A stretch of DNA of 45,146 bases, taken from assembly GCA_019058275.1 (NCBI GenBank), contig JAHLVW010000093.1:1-45146 (forward strand), written 5' to 3'. The notes below the pieces were generated by a model that was given only the letters and a program-made list of their open reading frames with translations, was not told where the DNA came from and searched no databases. The stretch is from Candidatus Heimdallarchaeota archaeon. GTDB lineage: Archaea > Asgardarchaeota > Heimdallarchaeia > JABLTI01. This document shows positions 34,391-43,377 of this stretch, piece by piece. The position numbers and the translations under genes are program-made. How positions within the stretch are numbered: the first letter of the stretch is position 1; each line of letters begins with the position of its first letter.

Positions 34391-35995
34391 ATGAGTGTGA
34401 ATAAGAAAATTCACTTAACTATTATTATATTTCTATCATTGATTATTGTCTCATCTACAATTCTACTAATAAATTATAGTGAAATTTATCGGTCTGATTA
34501 TCTTCTGGATAAGAAAGTACCGGGAATTGTTAAAGGGACAGCGAGAATGGTTGATACTGAAGCATACTTTACTAAGTATGAGCTTCAAGAAAGCTCTCTC
34601 AAGCTTGATTTAGTATGTAATAACTCGAATAATCTGCGAATCTCTGTTGGGTATAAGAATCCCACAGAAGCGTTAGTAATAGCAGAGAATCCAATTAAGG
34701 AGTTATTGATTTGGTCTGATGAGGACATTTATCCAAAGTTTAGTTTTGATTATAAATTGCAGGAAGAATCATTAACAAGTGATTTGAAAAGAATCACTAA
34801 AGAATGGAACTTACTCGATTTAGGTTTTAATTCAGGTGAGTATGTCAAAGCTGATGAACGCATCTGGTTTCTAAGAATAAAGGATATTAGTGGGGGACCT
34901 TATGGATACGAGAAAAACATCACTGTTGAAGTAAATGGTTCATTATACTCAATACCAGAGTTTATCTCTAATATCCATCATATCGAGGAATTCAAATTAG
35001 TCTTTAATAAGCTGATTTTTGAAACAATGCTTTACCCATTCTTTGATGGGAGTAGGGAAATTGTCGTTCCAATACGTGGCGTAAACCATGAGCTTGCAAA
35101 AGAGGATGAAAAAACAGCTTTAGAGATCAATGGTTTGAATGCGAATAGCTGGTCAACCACAACACCAGGAACAGGTAGCAGTAGTTTATGGGCTATAGTC
35201 TTCGGAACAGCTAATTATGTGGCTCGTACTATGGATGACATGCTATATCCCCCTATGGAAGCTCGAAGCTTCATTCTTGGATGTGCGAAATCTTCAGCAC
35301 CAGATATGTACAAAGTCGGAATTATGGATTACGGTTGGCGTGTTGCTTACTGTATGGATGGAGATGAAGATCAGACGGATATACCTACATGCGATCAAAC
35401 AGATGATGATTTCTTGGAGGATATGTTTGCTTTTGCTGATGACCAATTAGGTTTGACTGGCAAATTGATTGTATTCACAGTTGGACATGGGTGGAGTGTT
35501 GGAGGTAACCATATAACGATTTGTGGTAATAGCAGAATTGTTTTTGCTTTTTGGATTAATGTTGTAAGGTTAAGTGAATACGAAGATATGATTGATGACA
35601 TAATAACCGATGGAACACATGTCTTACTTTGGATAGGTGCGAGTTTTGGAGATGGGTTAGACGAGTTTAGCTCTGGAGATCACAATAATAAATTGGAGAG
35701 CTGGAGCTATCAACCAAGACTTATAGGAAATCCATCTTTTGGTGTTACCACGGATTATACATATGAAACTTTTGTTTGGAGCTATAGTAGACCAGATCTA
35801 ATCGTTTTACCTCAATCGGGACCAGCTTTTCTATTCTTTGATGCTTCTCAAGGAACATGTGAAGTCACAGTAACAGAAACTGGCGAAGTCTATCAAGATT
35901 ATTATAATGATGAATACGAATCGGAGAATACAGAAATGTACATTCAATCAACTTGGCCTACTTACTACTATTTCTACATAAATTGGGGATATTAA
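34391..35995 (+). CDS. Membrane-anchored caspase-like (C13/C14-fold) protein, catalytic Cys replaced
   Basis: About 534 residues. GGAGG at 34383-34387 precedes ATG 34391 and GTG 34397. One N-terminal transmembrane segment (about 7-28) anchors an outside part. Residues 250-420 of the longer frame resemble a clan CD peptidase: strand SFILGCAKSS, helix DDDFLEDMFAFADDQLG, strand plus His motif KLIVFTVGHGWSVGG, then helix EYEDMIDDII and strand HVLLWIGASFGDG. Clan CD enzymes have Cys in an ACFSG-like context at this point; here it is Ser. It may be an inactive binding protein. The last 100 residues are a Tyr/Trp-rich beta domain. Confidence 0.55.
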   Translation: MSVNKKIHLTIIIFLSLIIVSSTILLINYSEIYRSDYLLDKKVPGIVKGTARMVDTEAYFTKYELQESSLKLDLVCNNSNNLRISVGYKNPTEALVIAENPIKELLIWSDEDIYPKFSFDYKLQEESLTSDLKRITKEWNLLDLGFNSGEYVKADERIWFLRIKDISGGPYGYEKNITVEVNGSLYSIPEFISNIHHIEEFKLVFNKLIFETMLYPFFDGSREIVVPIRGVNHELAKEDEKTALEINGLNANSWSTTTPGTGSSSLWAIVFGTANYVARTMDDMLYPPMEARSFILGCAKSSAPDMYKVGIMDYGWRVAYCMDGDEDQTDIPTCDQTDDDFLEDMFAFADDQLGLTGKLIVFTVGHGWSVGGNHITICGNSRIVFAFWINVVRLSEYEDMIDDIITDGTHVLLWIGASFGDGLDEFSSGDHNNKLESWSYQPRLIGNPSFGVTTDYTYETFVWSYSRPDLIVLPQSGPAFLFFDASQGTCEVTVTETGEVYQDYYNDEYESENTEMYIQSTWPTYYYFYINWGY

Positions 35996-36034
35996 TTAGT
36001 ATTTCCAAACTAAAAAAACTAAATGTGAATTGAA

Positions 36035-36382
36035 ATGGAAAAAACAGAAACTACATTTGAACAAGAAAATACTAAGCAAAAACAAAGTAAATTCACAGAT
36101 AGTCCTGTTTTTGCTTGAGCATCATTCATAATTGGGATTACAGCAATCATAATCACAGGCATTCTCATGATATTATCAGGATATGCGCCAATAAGTACTA
36201 TATCTCTTATTATATTATCGGTTTTGACCTTAGTATTGACGATAGTAGGTGTAATTTTTGGTGGATTATCTTTTAGAAAGGGGATAAATGTATTTAGTAT
36301 AATAGGATTTATCTTGAATCTTTTCTTAGTTGCAGCTCTACCATATGGAATATATCAATTAATTCGATTACTCTTAAAATGA
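36035..36382 (+). pseudogene. Small DUF4190-like membrane protein with in-frame TGA
   Basis: ATG 36035 opens a frame encoding a polar N-terminus (MEKTETTFEQENTKQKQS), then SPVFA, an in-frame TGA at 36116-36118, and ASFIIGITAIIITGILMI, followed by two more hydrophobic helices to 36382 (115 codons in all). The pattern around the TGA resembles DUF4190-type proteins, where a hydrophobic residue such as Trp would fit (FAWASFIIGI), one base from TGG. The part after the TGA could also be translated from ATG 36167. TGA serves as a normal stop elsewhere (4678-4680), so this is a mutation, sequence error or recoding. Confidence 0.5.
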
Positions 36383-36512
36383 TCTCAAGTAATTCTTTGG
36401 TACCCCTTTCCTTTTCTTTTTTTAGCTCTTTTTAAACCAAATTCTCGGAGGAGAAAGCTGAGATGATAGCAGATGCGAGGAAAAATTATCTTTCTTCTAT
36501 AAGACTTAGTTT

Positions 36513-38150
36513 CTATCTTAATGATGGAAATATCAATCTAACTCTAATAAAACAGAATTCTGTCACAAAGGAAAAAAGAACTGAATTGTATAATGTACGT
36601 TTTGACGAAATTGGAATAGCTAAATACTCTCTTAGTGTTCTACGAAATTTTTCTAGTGATTGATTTGGTAATCCAATAATGAGAAAATAACCCTTTCTTA
36701 CTTGTAATCCTTTTAATAAATTAAGTAAGTCACTAGTTGGATGAGTGTCTATGAGACATGAAGTTTTGTGTGAATGAAAAGAGAGCTTAGGATAATCTTG
36801 GTAGAATTGAGCTGAAGAATGATTTGTGAGGTTAAAAAGTTGGTGTAGAGTTAGAATTGGAATCGGAGAGGAATTGCGTTCATAGTGTGAAAAAATACTT
36901 TGACTAATGTTTAATTTTATTGCAATTTCTTCTTGAGTAAAAGGTAAACGAAGGTTCTGAATATATTCTCCAAGACCTGAGACGCTTAATTGTGGAAGTC
37001 GAAAAAAGTCGAAATAACCATTATTAGAAAGCTGCTCTTTGTAGCCGAAAACTTGATGCTTCCTTTGTCCTTGCTCTTTTCGAGCTATCGATCGAGGTTG
37101 TATGACTTTTTGTTGGAAAAGTTTCTTACGTTCTTGTTGTTTTTGAGTTTGATTAGAACTTATCAAATGCATGAATTTCTTACGTTCCGTGGGAAGAATA
37201 CGTATTTGAAAACCAATTCCATAGTTAGTTTCATTTCGAGAAAAATTGCATTTGATATTTTCATTAGCTAAAAAAATTCTGAAATCTTTTGTCAATCGTT
37301 CAGATGCTGATACAAAACTTATCCCTGTTTTATAACTTCCATCTGCATCCATCAACCCACACCAGAAAGCTTTTTGGTAAAGGTCAGTTTCTCTAAAAAT
37401 AAGTGGTTCTCTCAGGGAAGGATATTTTCGTATTGCAATTGGTTGTCCAGAAAGAAAATTAAAGAAACGAACAAGCCATTTACCCAAAATATTAACATTC
37501 CAGGCTTGAGCATTTTGCTGTTTGAAAAATTCAGTTCGTGAGCAAAATGTTTCTTTTAATAACTTGACTAAATTCTCAATATGCTCTTTAGAGTTGTCTA
37601 TGATATTAATAAAATAGTCAACAAGATGTCCATCACCCATAATAACACCCGTAAGATAAGCTAAATCTTCTGTAAGGTATAGTGGTAGCTGGAAATTTTC
37701 ACCTCAGGCGGACTGGAATGGTATGAATTGTTTTCCTTGAAAGAAATCTTCCCAGGAGCTAAACAACCGGAAAAGAGGAAAGGGGAGTCGTTGTTGTTCT
37801 TCTAAATAGGAAATGATTCTCTTTTGCCAGTTATGAATGGACTTTGAAATATTTGAATCGGTAAAATAACAGAAGATTTTCTCAGCTAAGACAAGTGAAT
37901 TCTTTCTAATTTTATTAATCCATACTCTGTCTAATTTTATGTAAGGAAATGATTGCAAAATTCGTTCTCCAGAAACAAAATCCACTTTACGAATCATAAT
38001 TGGATAAAGCTGAATTTGTCCTGTTGATGTTAGAAACCTCTCACTTTGACTAGTTTCTAGTAACTCATTTGCAGTTAACCAATTGTTTTGTTTCATTGGT
38101 GTAGGATCAAAAAGTAGTGGGGCAGTTTGCCAGTTCAAGAATTCAGTCAT
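36513..38150 (-). pseudogene. Second LAGLIDADG/HTH protein, interrupted by in-frame TGA
   Basis: A paralog of the protein at 25-1668. The N-terminal part (37704-38150, 148 aa) begins MTEFLNWQTAPLLFD and matches the same unknown N-terminal domain. After TGA at 37704-37706 the same frame continues without a shift (GENFQLPLYLTEDLAYLTGVIMGDGHL). Against the other copy, FQSA-stop-G aligns with FESPKG, so the stop replaces a basic residue; AGA to TGA is the simplest change. Both LAGLIDADG motifs (YLTGVIMGDGHL, FWCGLMDADGSYK) and the HTH (FTQEEIAIKLNISQSIFSHYE) are intact. AGGAG precedes the ATG. It is divergent from the TnpB gene. Confidence 0.75.
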
Positions 38151-38321
38151 CTAGCTTCTCCTGAAATACTATTGCTGCTTTCCTTTCTTAAACACCTCTT
38201 TGTACTGTTGTACGAATTATTAATTATTTAACTATTCTTTTAAAGAAACGATTATTACTCTCGGTAAACTCCTTATAAAAATACTATATATCTAGCTGTA
38301 TATATATTTTATTGAAGAAAA
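38151..38321. promoter_or_regulatory. Divergent promoter region between LAGLIDADG copy and tnpB
   Basis: 171 bases, increasingly AT-rich toward tnpB. TATATATCTAGCTGTATATA (38286-38305) is a near-palindromic TATA-type element about 20 bases before the ATG at 38322, where no ribosome binding site is evident beyond TTGAAGAAA. The arrangement mirrors 1929-2016 at the other island. Confidence 0.4.
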
Positions 38322-40724
38322 ATGTCCTCTCATACAAACAAGAACAACCTCCAAAAATCCTACAAGTTCAAAGTGGTACTTCCCGAAAACAAACAAAATA
38401 ATTTGTATTATTTCAAACAATTGATACAAGAAGCTTCTCATGAATTACTTGAGAAAGTCTGGACAGAAGATTGGGTTGATAAATTAGGAATTAACAATAA
38501 AAAAGCTTACAAGGTCATCAATGAAGCACAAGTACAACTCGAACGAGAAGGACAATTAGTCTATCTCCCCTCAAGAATCAGAAGGGGAATAGCTGAACGA
38601 GTAGGAAGAATCCTTCAAGGGCAATACAAACGAATGAACTGCTATTTTGACTGTTTGAAAACTATCGAACAAATTGGTATAGATGCTCATGAAGCCAAAC
38701 TGGTGAAAATTGTGCAACAAACGTTTCGCACGAAGAATAACTACCCCACTTACAAAAAAATCATGGCGCAGCAAACCATCCGCATGCTGAAGAACTGGTA
38801 TGAAAAACTAGCAATAGATTTTGAGATGTTCAAATATACTGATTTCGTAAATCAAGAAGTGAAGCGATTCGCTTTTCCCTATGGACCAGATGATGGGCAA
38901 GCAATACAATATGTTTGTGGTGAGCAAAGTATTTGTCATAGAATGAAATTGCCAGTCATCCCACAACCAAAGAGTAAACAAGACTGGCAATGGGTTGAGA
39001 GCGAGGTAGTCATCCCAGCAAAAATTCAGAAAAAAATACAACAAGCATTATCTGAGCAACCAAAAAAACCAATGTTACTTATAAAAACCTTAAAGGGAGG
39101 ATTAAGGCACTTCTTCTTGCAATTTCCCTGGGAGTTTCCGAAACAACCCAAAAAAGAAGAACAGACTGAAAGAGCACTCGCAGTAGACCTCGGGCTAAAG
39201 AAAATTGCTACAGCAGTAGTGTGTGAGACTGGAGAACAGCTTAGTAAGCCTATCTATATCAAACTTAAGGGAAGACAGTATAGGCACATAGAAGAAATTT
39301 ACTTGCATATCGCAAGCATCCAAACACAGTTATCAAAACTAAAAGACAGGAAACGATTAGAAAACACCATGATAACTAAAAAAGAAGAACGGAGAAGACT
39401 CTATAGCAAAAGAAATCGTCTAGGAGATGAATTGGTAAACATTTCAGTGAATCAATTAATTCAATTGGCACTTGACTGGAAGTGCTCAAAAATCATAATC
39501 GAGGATTTACGCAACTATAAACCACCGCATGGAAGAAGAAGCTGGTCACGGAGATTAAGCGAATGGCTCAGAGGAAGGATCGCTCACACCCTTGAGTACA
39601 AATGCCAAGAAAAAGGGTTGTGTTTGCAGAAAGTGTGCCCCTTGAACACATCATCACATTGTCCAAGATGCACAAAAGAAGGATTAAAGGTAAAAGGACC
39701 AAATGACCTTGCAGCTGACCCAAAAGGGACTCGTTGTGGTAACTGGGTATGGATAACTTTTTCAATCACTGTTGAAATATTTGTCCAGAAAAAAGAAACG
39801 GTAAATAAAATGGTTATGGATAATTGGATAACTCTTAATCTTACTACTAAAGGATCTTTTAATTTAAAGAGAACACTTGAAACTGGTCATAGTTCTTTCC
39901 CAATACCTCGTAGTGATAAGTCTGGCAGATATTACTTTGTAATTACTATTCCAGATAGTCATAAAAAAGTGGTTTGTAGAGTCTATCAAAAAGGAGCTAA
40001 GCTTATAGCTGAAGTATCTTCTTACAATGAACAATTATCTGAAAATGATCTTAAAGCTTTGAAAAAATTATTGCGAAAAACATTTGGTTTACATTTAAAC
40101 GTGCTTGAATTTTATTCTGAATTTAAGAATGACCCAATTGCGCCAGCTTTTAAACACTGTTCAGGTGTAAGATTAACTTGTGCACATGATCACTTTGAAA
40201 GTTTAATATCATCAATTTTAACACAAAATAGTTCGATTTGGAAATGGGTTGGACAAGCAAGACGAATTAAGGAACTTATGGGAGATAAATTCCCAACAGA
40301 TCACTTTATGGTTTATTCATTTCCTGACCCTCAAAAATTATTTAGATACAAACACTTGTTAATAGAAGCAAAGCTAGGTTACAGAGAAGAATATGTGATT
40401 GAATCAACACAGGACATTGCAAATTATCAAATTAGACTTGATAAATTAAAAAATATTCCTACAATGGAAGCAAAAAAAGTTCTTTTGAAATTGAAAGGTA
40501 TAGGACCTAAAGTTGCTGACATGTTCTTACTCTATGGCCTTGGTAAGATTGATGTCCCACCAACAGATATTTGGATTCAACGTGGAGTATCAAAAATCTT
40601 CTTCAAAGGTAGAGAGAAATCTCTTGAAGAATGTCGAGAGAAATTGGTTGAACGTTATGGTAAGTGGGCTGGAATTGCTCAATTATATATGTTTGATTGG
40701 ATTAGAAGTACCGCAAAAAAATGA
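38322..40724 (+). CDS. Truncated TnpB fused in frame to OGG1-type DNA glycosylase
   Basis: An 800-codon open frame. Residues 1-475 are a TnpB (IS200/IS605-type RNA-guided nuclease): RuvC-I Asp D289 in ALAVDLGLKKIA, RuvC-II Glu E394 in KIIIEDLRNYKP, and the first zinc-finger pair C447/C450 (HCPRC). The second zinc pair and the RuvC-III DRD..A..N motif are missing after TRCG (471-473). Residues 497-800 (MVMDNWITLNL onward, own ATG at 39810) are an OGG1-family 8-oxoguanine glycosylase: an N-terminal OGG domain, HhH LKGIGPKVAD with Lys K730, and catalytic Asp D749 in PPTDIW, 19 residues apart as for K249/D268 of human OGG1. The glycosylase is probably expressed from 39810; the fused form is possible. 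Confidence 0.8.
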   Translation: MSSHTNKNNLQKSYKFKVVLPENKQNNLYYFKQLIQEASHELLEKVWTEDWVDKLGINNKKAYKVINEAQVQLEREGQLVYLPSRIRRGIAERVGRILQGQYKRMNCYFDCLKTIEQIGIDAHEAKLVKIVQQTFRTKNNYPTYKKIMAQQTIRMLKNWYEKLAIDFEMFKYTDFVNQEVKRFAFPYGPDDGQAIQYVCGEQSICHRMKLPVIPQPKSKQDWQWVESEVVIPAKIQKKIQQALSEQPKKPMLLIKTLKGGLRHFFLQFPWEFPKQPKKEEQTERALAVDLGLKKIATAVVCETGEQLSKPIYIKLKGRQYRHIEEIYLHIASIQTQLSKLKDRKRLENTMITKKEERRRLYSKRNRLGDELVNISVNQLIQLALDWKCSKIIIEDLRNYKPPHGRRSWSRRLSEWLRGRIAHTLEYKCQEKGLCLQKVCPLNTSSHCPRCTKEGLKVKGPNDLAADPKGTRCGNWVWITFSITVEIFVQKKETVNKMVMDNWITLNLTTKGSFNLKRTLETGHSSFPIPRSDKSGRYYFVITIPDSHKKVVCRVYQKGAKLIAEVSSYNEQLSENDLKALKKLLRKTFGLHLNVLEFYSEFKNDPIAPAFKHCSGVRLTCAHDHFESLISSILTQNSSIWKWVGQARRIKELMGDKFPTDHFMVYSFPDPQKLFRYKHLLIEAKLGYREEYVIESTQDIANYQIRLDKLKNIPTMEAKKVLLKLKGIGPKVADMFLLYGLGKIDVPPTDIWIQRGVSKIFFKGREKSLEECREKLVERYGKWAGIAQLYMFDWIRSTAKK
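39810..40724 (+). CDS. 8-oxoguanine DNA glycosylase (OGG1 family), likely independent start
   Basis: A 304-residue complete OGG1-type glycosylase/AP lyase that would excise 8-oxoguanine paired with C. The OGG N-terminal domain (LNLTTKGSFNLKRTLETGHS onward) is whole, and the catalytic HhH-GPD domain carries the Schiff-base Lys and the Asp described in the enclosing entry. ATG 39810 or 39816 begins the family-like N-terminus, so the true gene most likely starts here and the upstream TnpB remnant is an invader whose stop was lost. No strong ribosome binding site precedes 39810 (AAGAAACGG). Confidence 0.8.
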   Translation: MVMDNWITLNLTTKGSFNLKRTLETGHSSFPIPRSDKSGRYYFVITIPDSHKKVVCRVYQKGAKLIAEVSSYNEQLSENDLKALKKLLRKTFGLHLNVLEFYSEFKNDPIAPAFKHCSGVRLTCAHDHFESLISSILTQNSSIWKWVGQARRIKELMGDKFPTDHFMVYSFPDPQKLFRYKHLLIEAKLGYREEYVIESTQDIANYQIRLDKLKNIPTMEAKKVLLKLKGIGPKVADMFLLYGLGKIDVPPTDIWIQRGVSKIFFKGREKSLEECREKLVERYGKWAGIAQLYMFDWIRSTAKK

Positions 40725-40727
40725 AAA

Positions 40728-41585
40728 TTAACTCATAATTGTTAAATCGCAATATGATTCTCCCTCGATATCATATGAGCGAACATCTAATCTATACTTT
40801 TTCTTTGTAACTAATGACTCTAAAAGAATCTCAGAATGATAGAACTTCAATTTATCTTTAATTTGTTGATTTGTTTCCTGTCTTTCATAGATTAATCCAG
40901 ATAAACTAACCAAACTTTTAGCAATTTTATAGAGGATAATTTTTTCTTCCTTACTTAACATCAATTGATCAAACGTTTCAATGGCCCTTTCTCCAAGATC
41001 ATAAAACAGCTCTTCAATTCTAATTTTGCCATTGTAAAGGACATTACTAAACTCAAATTGGGAATCTTCACAATCGGGATTTACAGCAAGAGACCAACTC
41101 GCGACTAATGATTTATACTTTGTATCAATTTCATGCAGCATCGATTCTGTTTCTTCAATAACTTCTCTATCTCTTAGAAAAGGTATATCAGAAACGTTTC
41201 TTCCTTCTTTTGCTAAAGTTTCTAACAAGTTATTAACAACTGAATCAAGGAAGGCTTTTTCGAATTCGCTTAATTCAGGAGTAATCTCATTAGCAACAAA
41301 TAAGCTTTGAAAGCATATTCCGTCTTTAAGAGAACTGTGTATAACAAAGCCTTGTCCAGTATCTTCTTCAATTTCTTCTGAAAAAGGAGGATGAAAATTA
41401 ATCCTAATTATTGCTAATTGCTCATTATTGATCTTTATTTCACCATGTTCAAGGAAAACTTGTATTGCATACAGACTGCTAGATAACAACATGACAACAT
41501 CACTTGAGAGAATTCGCTCTTCTTCAGGAACCCGGAATAAAAATACTCCTTCACTTGATCCCCAACGTAATGGTCCGATATGCAT
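40728..41585 (-). CDS. Hypothetical protein of unknown family
   Basis: A 285-residue soluble protein. GAGG precedes its ATG at 41585. It begins with a beta-rich part (EGVFLFRVPEEERILSSDVV, EIKINNEQLAIIRINFHP, GQGFVIHSSL) reminiscent of a longin/roadblock-like sensor fold, then a mostly helical second half (LSEFEKAFLDSVVNNLLETL, LMLSKEEKIILYKIAKSLVS). No catalytic motif is seen. It is convergent with the glycosylase, with 3 bases between. The role is unknown. Confidence 0.6.
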   Translation of the reverse strand: MHIGPLRWGSSEGVFLFRVPEEERILSSDVVMLLSSSLYAIQVFLEHGEIKINNEQLAIIRINFHPPFSEEIEEDTGQGFVIHSSLKDGICFQSLFVANEITPELSEFEKAFLDSVVNNLLETLAKEGRNVSDIPFLRDREVIEETESMLHEIDTKYKSLVASWSLAVNPDCEDSQFEFSNVLYNGKIRIEELFYDLGERAIETFDQLMLSKEEKIILYKIAKSLVSLSGLIYERQETNQQIKDKLKFYHSEILLESLVTKKKYRLDVRSYDIEGESYCDLTIMS

Positions 41586-41631
41586 TGTTATTCCTCAGTT
41601 AATATTATCAATAAACGCTATTTAATGGTGC

Positions 41632-42705
41632 TCATATGGAATCCTTTAAACTTTTTTCATTTGACTTATTATCTGGTTGAGTTGAAACTTCTTTTTGCTC
41701 TAAAGTTAGAATGTCATTATCAGCAGTAATATCATTAGCTAAAGTTTTACTAAAATCTTTTTTTCGACCATTGCTTATTGAAAGGATTATTATTGAAGAC
41801 AACATTATGAATATTCCAACTGATTGTAGAGCAATATCTACTGCAGTATAACCACTTCCGGCATTCCATTCTTGAAAAACTATTATTCCAGATAAAACAG
41901 GTACAACTACTTGAATAGCTGTCCAAATTGGGAGAATAATAACACCAGGTCCATTTTGATAGGCAATATTCAACATAAAAATACCTATTATGCTTACTAG
42001 AAGGAAAAGAAGAACAAACGACCAACTATAAAGCCAGGCTTCCCCAAAAAACGCTCCGACAAAACCAATATCTCTTACTGCTGTAGCAACTGCTTTGTTA
42101 AAGATGTTCTGTGTAGAAGTCCAAATAGCTGATGAAATTACTAAGAACACTAAAGAGGTAGTTTTCGAGGTTTTCTCACTCACAATATAGGTAACTAAAG
42201 CTATTGAAAGAAACAGAGCAAAGAAGATTATACCTCGTATATTCGTGAACATCTCTAACATTTCAAGATAAGGTAATTCAGGCAATGATTTAGCTGTTAC
42301 GCCAATAACAACAATTCCTGCAATACCAATAATAACTCCAAAAATATCTAAACGAGTAATTTTTTCCTTGAGATAGAAACGAGTAAATATAACCAGAATA
42401 ATTAAACCAAACCCATATAATGGTTGAATAATTGTTATAGAAGCTAAGGCAAAAGCTCCTGCAGCAAAAAACGTGCTTGAAGCATTTAATGAAAGACCAA
42501 GAACCCATGCTTTGTTAAGTAGCATATTTTTTACAGATTTAAGCAATCCAGTTTCAGTTCCTATTTTAGGAATTTTAGTAGCAACTTTCTTTTGAATAGT
42601 CATTCCGATGTAGTTTATTGAAGCTGAAATTAATTGCAAGAAGATTGCTATAATTAGACTTGCTGTGCTTGCATCAACCATAGTAAGTTTGCTTCTTTTT
42701 TCCAC
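41632..42705 (-). CDS. EamA/DMT-superfamily transporter
   Basis: A 357-residue membrane protein with about nine to ten helices in the DMT arrangement (e.g. ASLIIAIFLQLISASINYIG, GAFALASITIIQPLYGFGLIILVIF, IFGVIIGIAGIVVIGV). The QPLYGFGLIILVIFTRFYLKEKIT segment is the EamA signature, repeated in weaker form as GVIILPIWTAIQVVVPVLSG. NIPA-type magnesium transporters share this fold, so the substrate is open. The start is GTG 42705 or ATG 42681. The C-terminal 50 residues are hydrophilic. Confidence 0.85.
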   Translation of the reverse strand: MEKRSKLTMVDASTASLIIAIFLQLISASINYIGMTIQKKVATKIPKIGTETGLLKSVKNMLLNKAWVLGLSLNASSTFFAAGAFALASITIIQPLYGFGLIILVIFTRFYLKEKITRLDIFGVIIGIAGIVVIGVTAKSLPELPYLEMLEMFTNIRGIIFFALFLSIALVTYIVSEKTSKTTSLVFLVISSAIWTSTQNIFNKAVATAVRDIGFVGAFFGEAWLYSWSFVLLFLLVSIIGIFMLNIAYQNGPGVIILPIWTAIQVVVPVLSGIIVFQEWNAGSGYTAVDIALQSVGIFIMLSSIIILSISNGRKKDFSKTLANDITADNDILTLEQKEVSTQPDNKSNEKSLKDSI

Positions 42706-42798
42706 TCAAAAAGTTTTGGTGTATTAGGAAAAATAATCGATTGTCATAATCAAAATGTAATTATTTTACTAAGAATCTTATTAATTATGAGAAAGTGA

Positions 42799-43377
42799 AT
42801 GTTAATGATTCAGATAAGACTCCTGCAACCTAGTGATCGAAAAGATTTGTTTAACTTAGTGGACAAAGTGGACAAAGATTTAGTTGGTATGTACACTGAA
42901 ACAGATGAACTTGTAGAAGATTGGATTAATAACATTATAACTGGAGTTTGGGAGATTTATGTTGCAATAATTTCTCGAGAGGAAACTTTAGAGAATAAAA
43001 ATCGCAGAAGAAAGCTCTTACCTTGGAATAGAAAGAAGAATGACATTGTCGGAATTGTTACACTTTATGGCGATTGGAAAGAAGATGTAGATATTCAGAA
43101 AGGGGAATTCGATGTTGGAATAACAGTTGCAGAACAATTCCAAAAGAAAGGAGTTGGTAAAGAGTTACTTTCCTTTATTGTGAAAAGAGGACTGGAATTA
43201 AAGTATGAAAAAGCTTCACTTTGGACTCGAGCAGACAATTTGCCAATGATTAAATTAGCATTAAAGTCTGGTTTTACTCAAGGGAGTAAAAGAACAAGAT
43301 ATGGTTATAAATGGATAAATTACTACTTAGAATTAATAAAGAAAAAAAAGGAAAAGAAGGATCCTTCTTTTATTTAG
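42799..43377 (+). CDS. GNAT-family acetyltransferase
   Basis: A 192-residue GNAT. The acetyl-CoA binding motif A is FDVGITVAEQFQKKGVGKELLSFIVKRGLE (QxxGxG as QKKGVG), followed by motif B KASLWTRADNLPMIKLALKSGF. A Lys/Arg-rich insertion (KNRRRKLLPWNRKKND) lies between strands 2 and 3. The substrate is unknown. The end overlaps the fumarase beta gene by 8 bases on the opposite strand. Confidence 0.88.
   Translation: MLMIQIRLLQPSDRKDLFNLVDKVDKDLVGMYTETDELVEDWINNIITGVWEIYVAIISREETLENKNRRRKLLPWNRKKNDIVGIVTLYGDWKEDVDIQKGEFDVGITVAEQFQKKGVGKELLSFIVKRGLELKYEKASLWTRADNLPMIKLALKSGFTQGSKRTRYGYKWINYYLELIKKKKEKKDPSFI

Noticed and set aside
36463..36663. Plus-strand 66-codon frame
   Set aside because: It lies antisense to the conserved C-terminus of the second LAGLIDADG protein and has no family pattern of its own.
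38322..39740. Complete IS200/IS605 element with tnpA and ends
   Set aside because: No TnpA HUH transposase frame or recognisable element ends flank the TnpB part, and its own C-terminus is missing.
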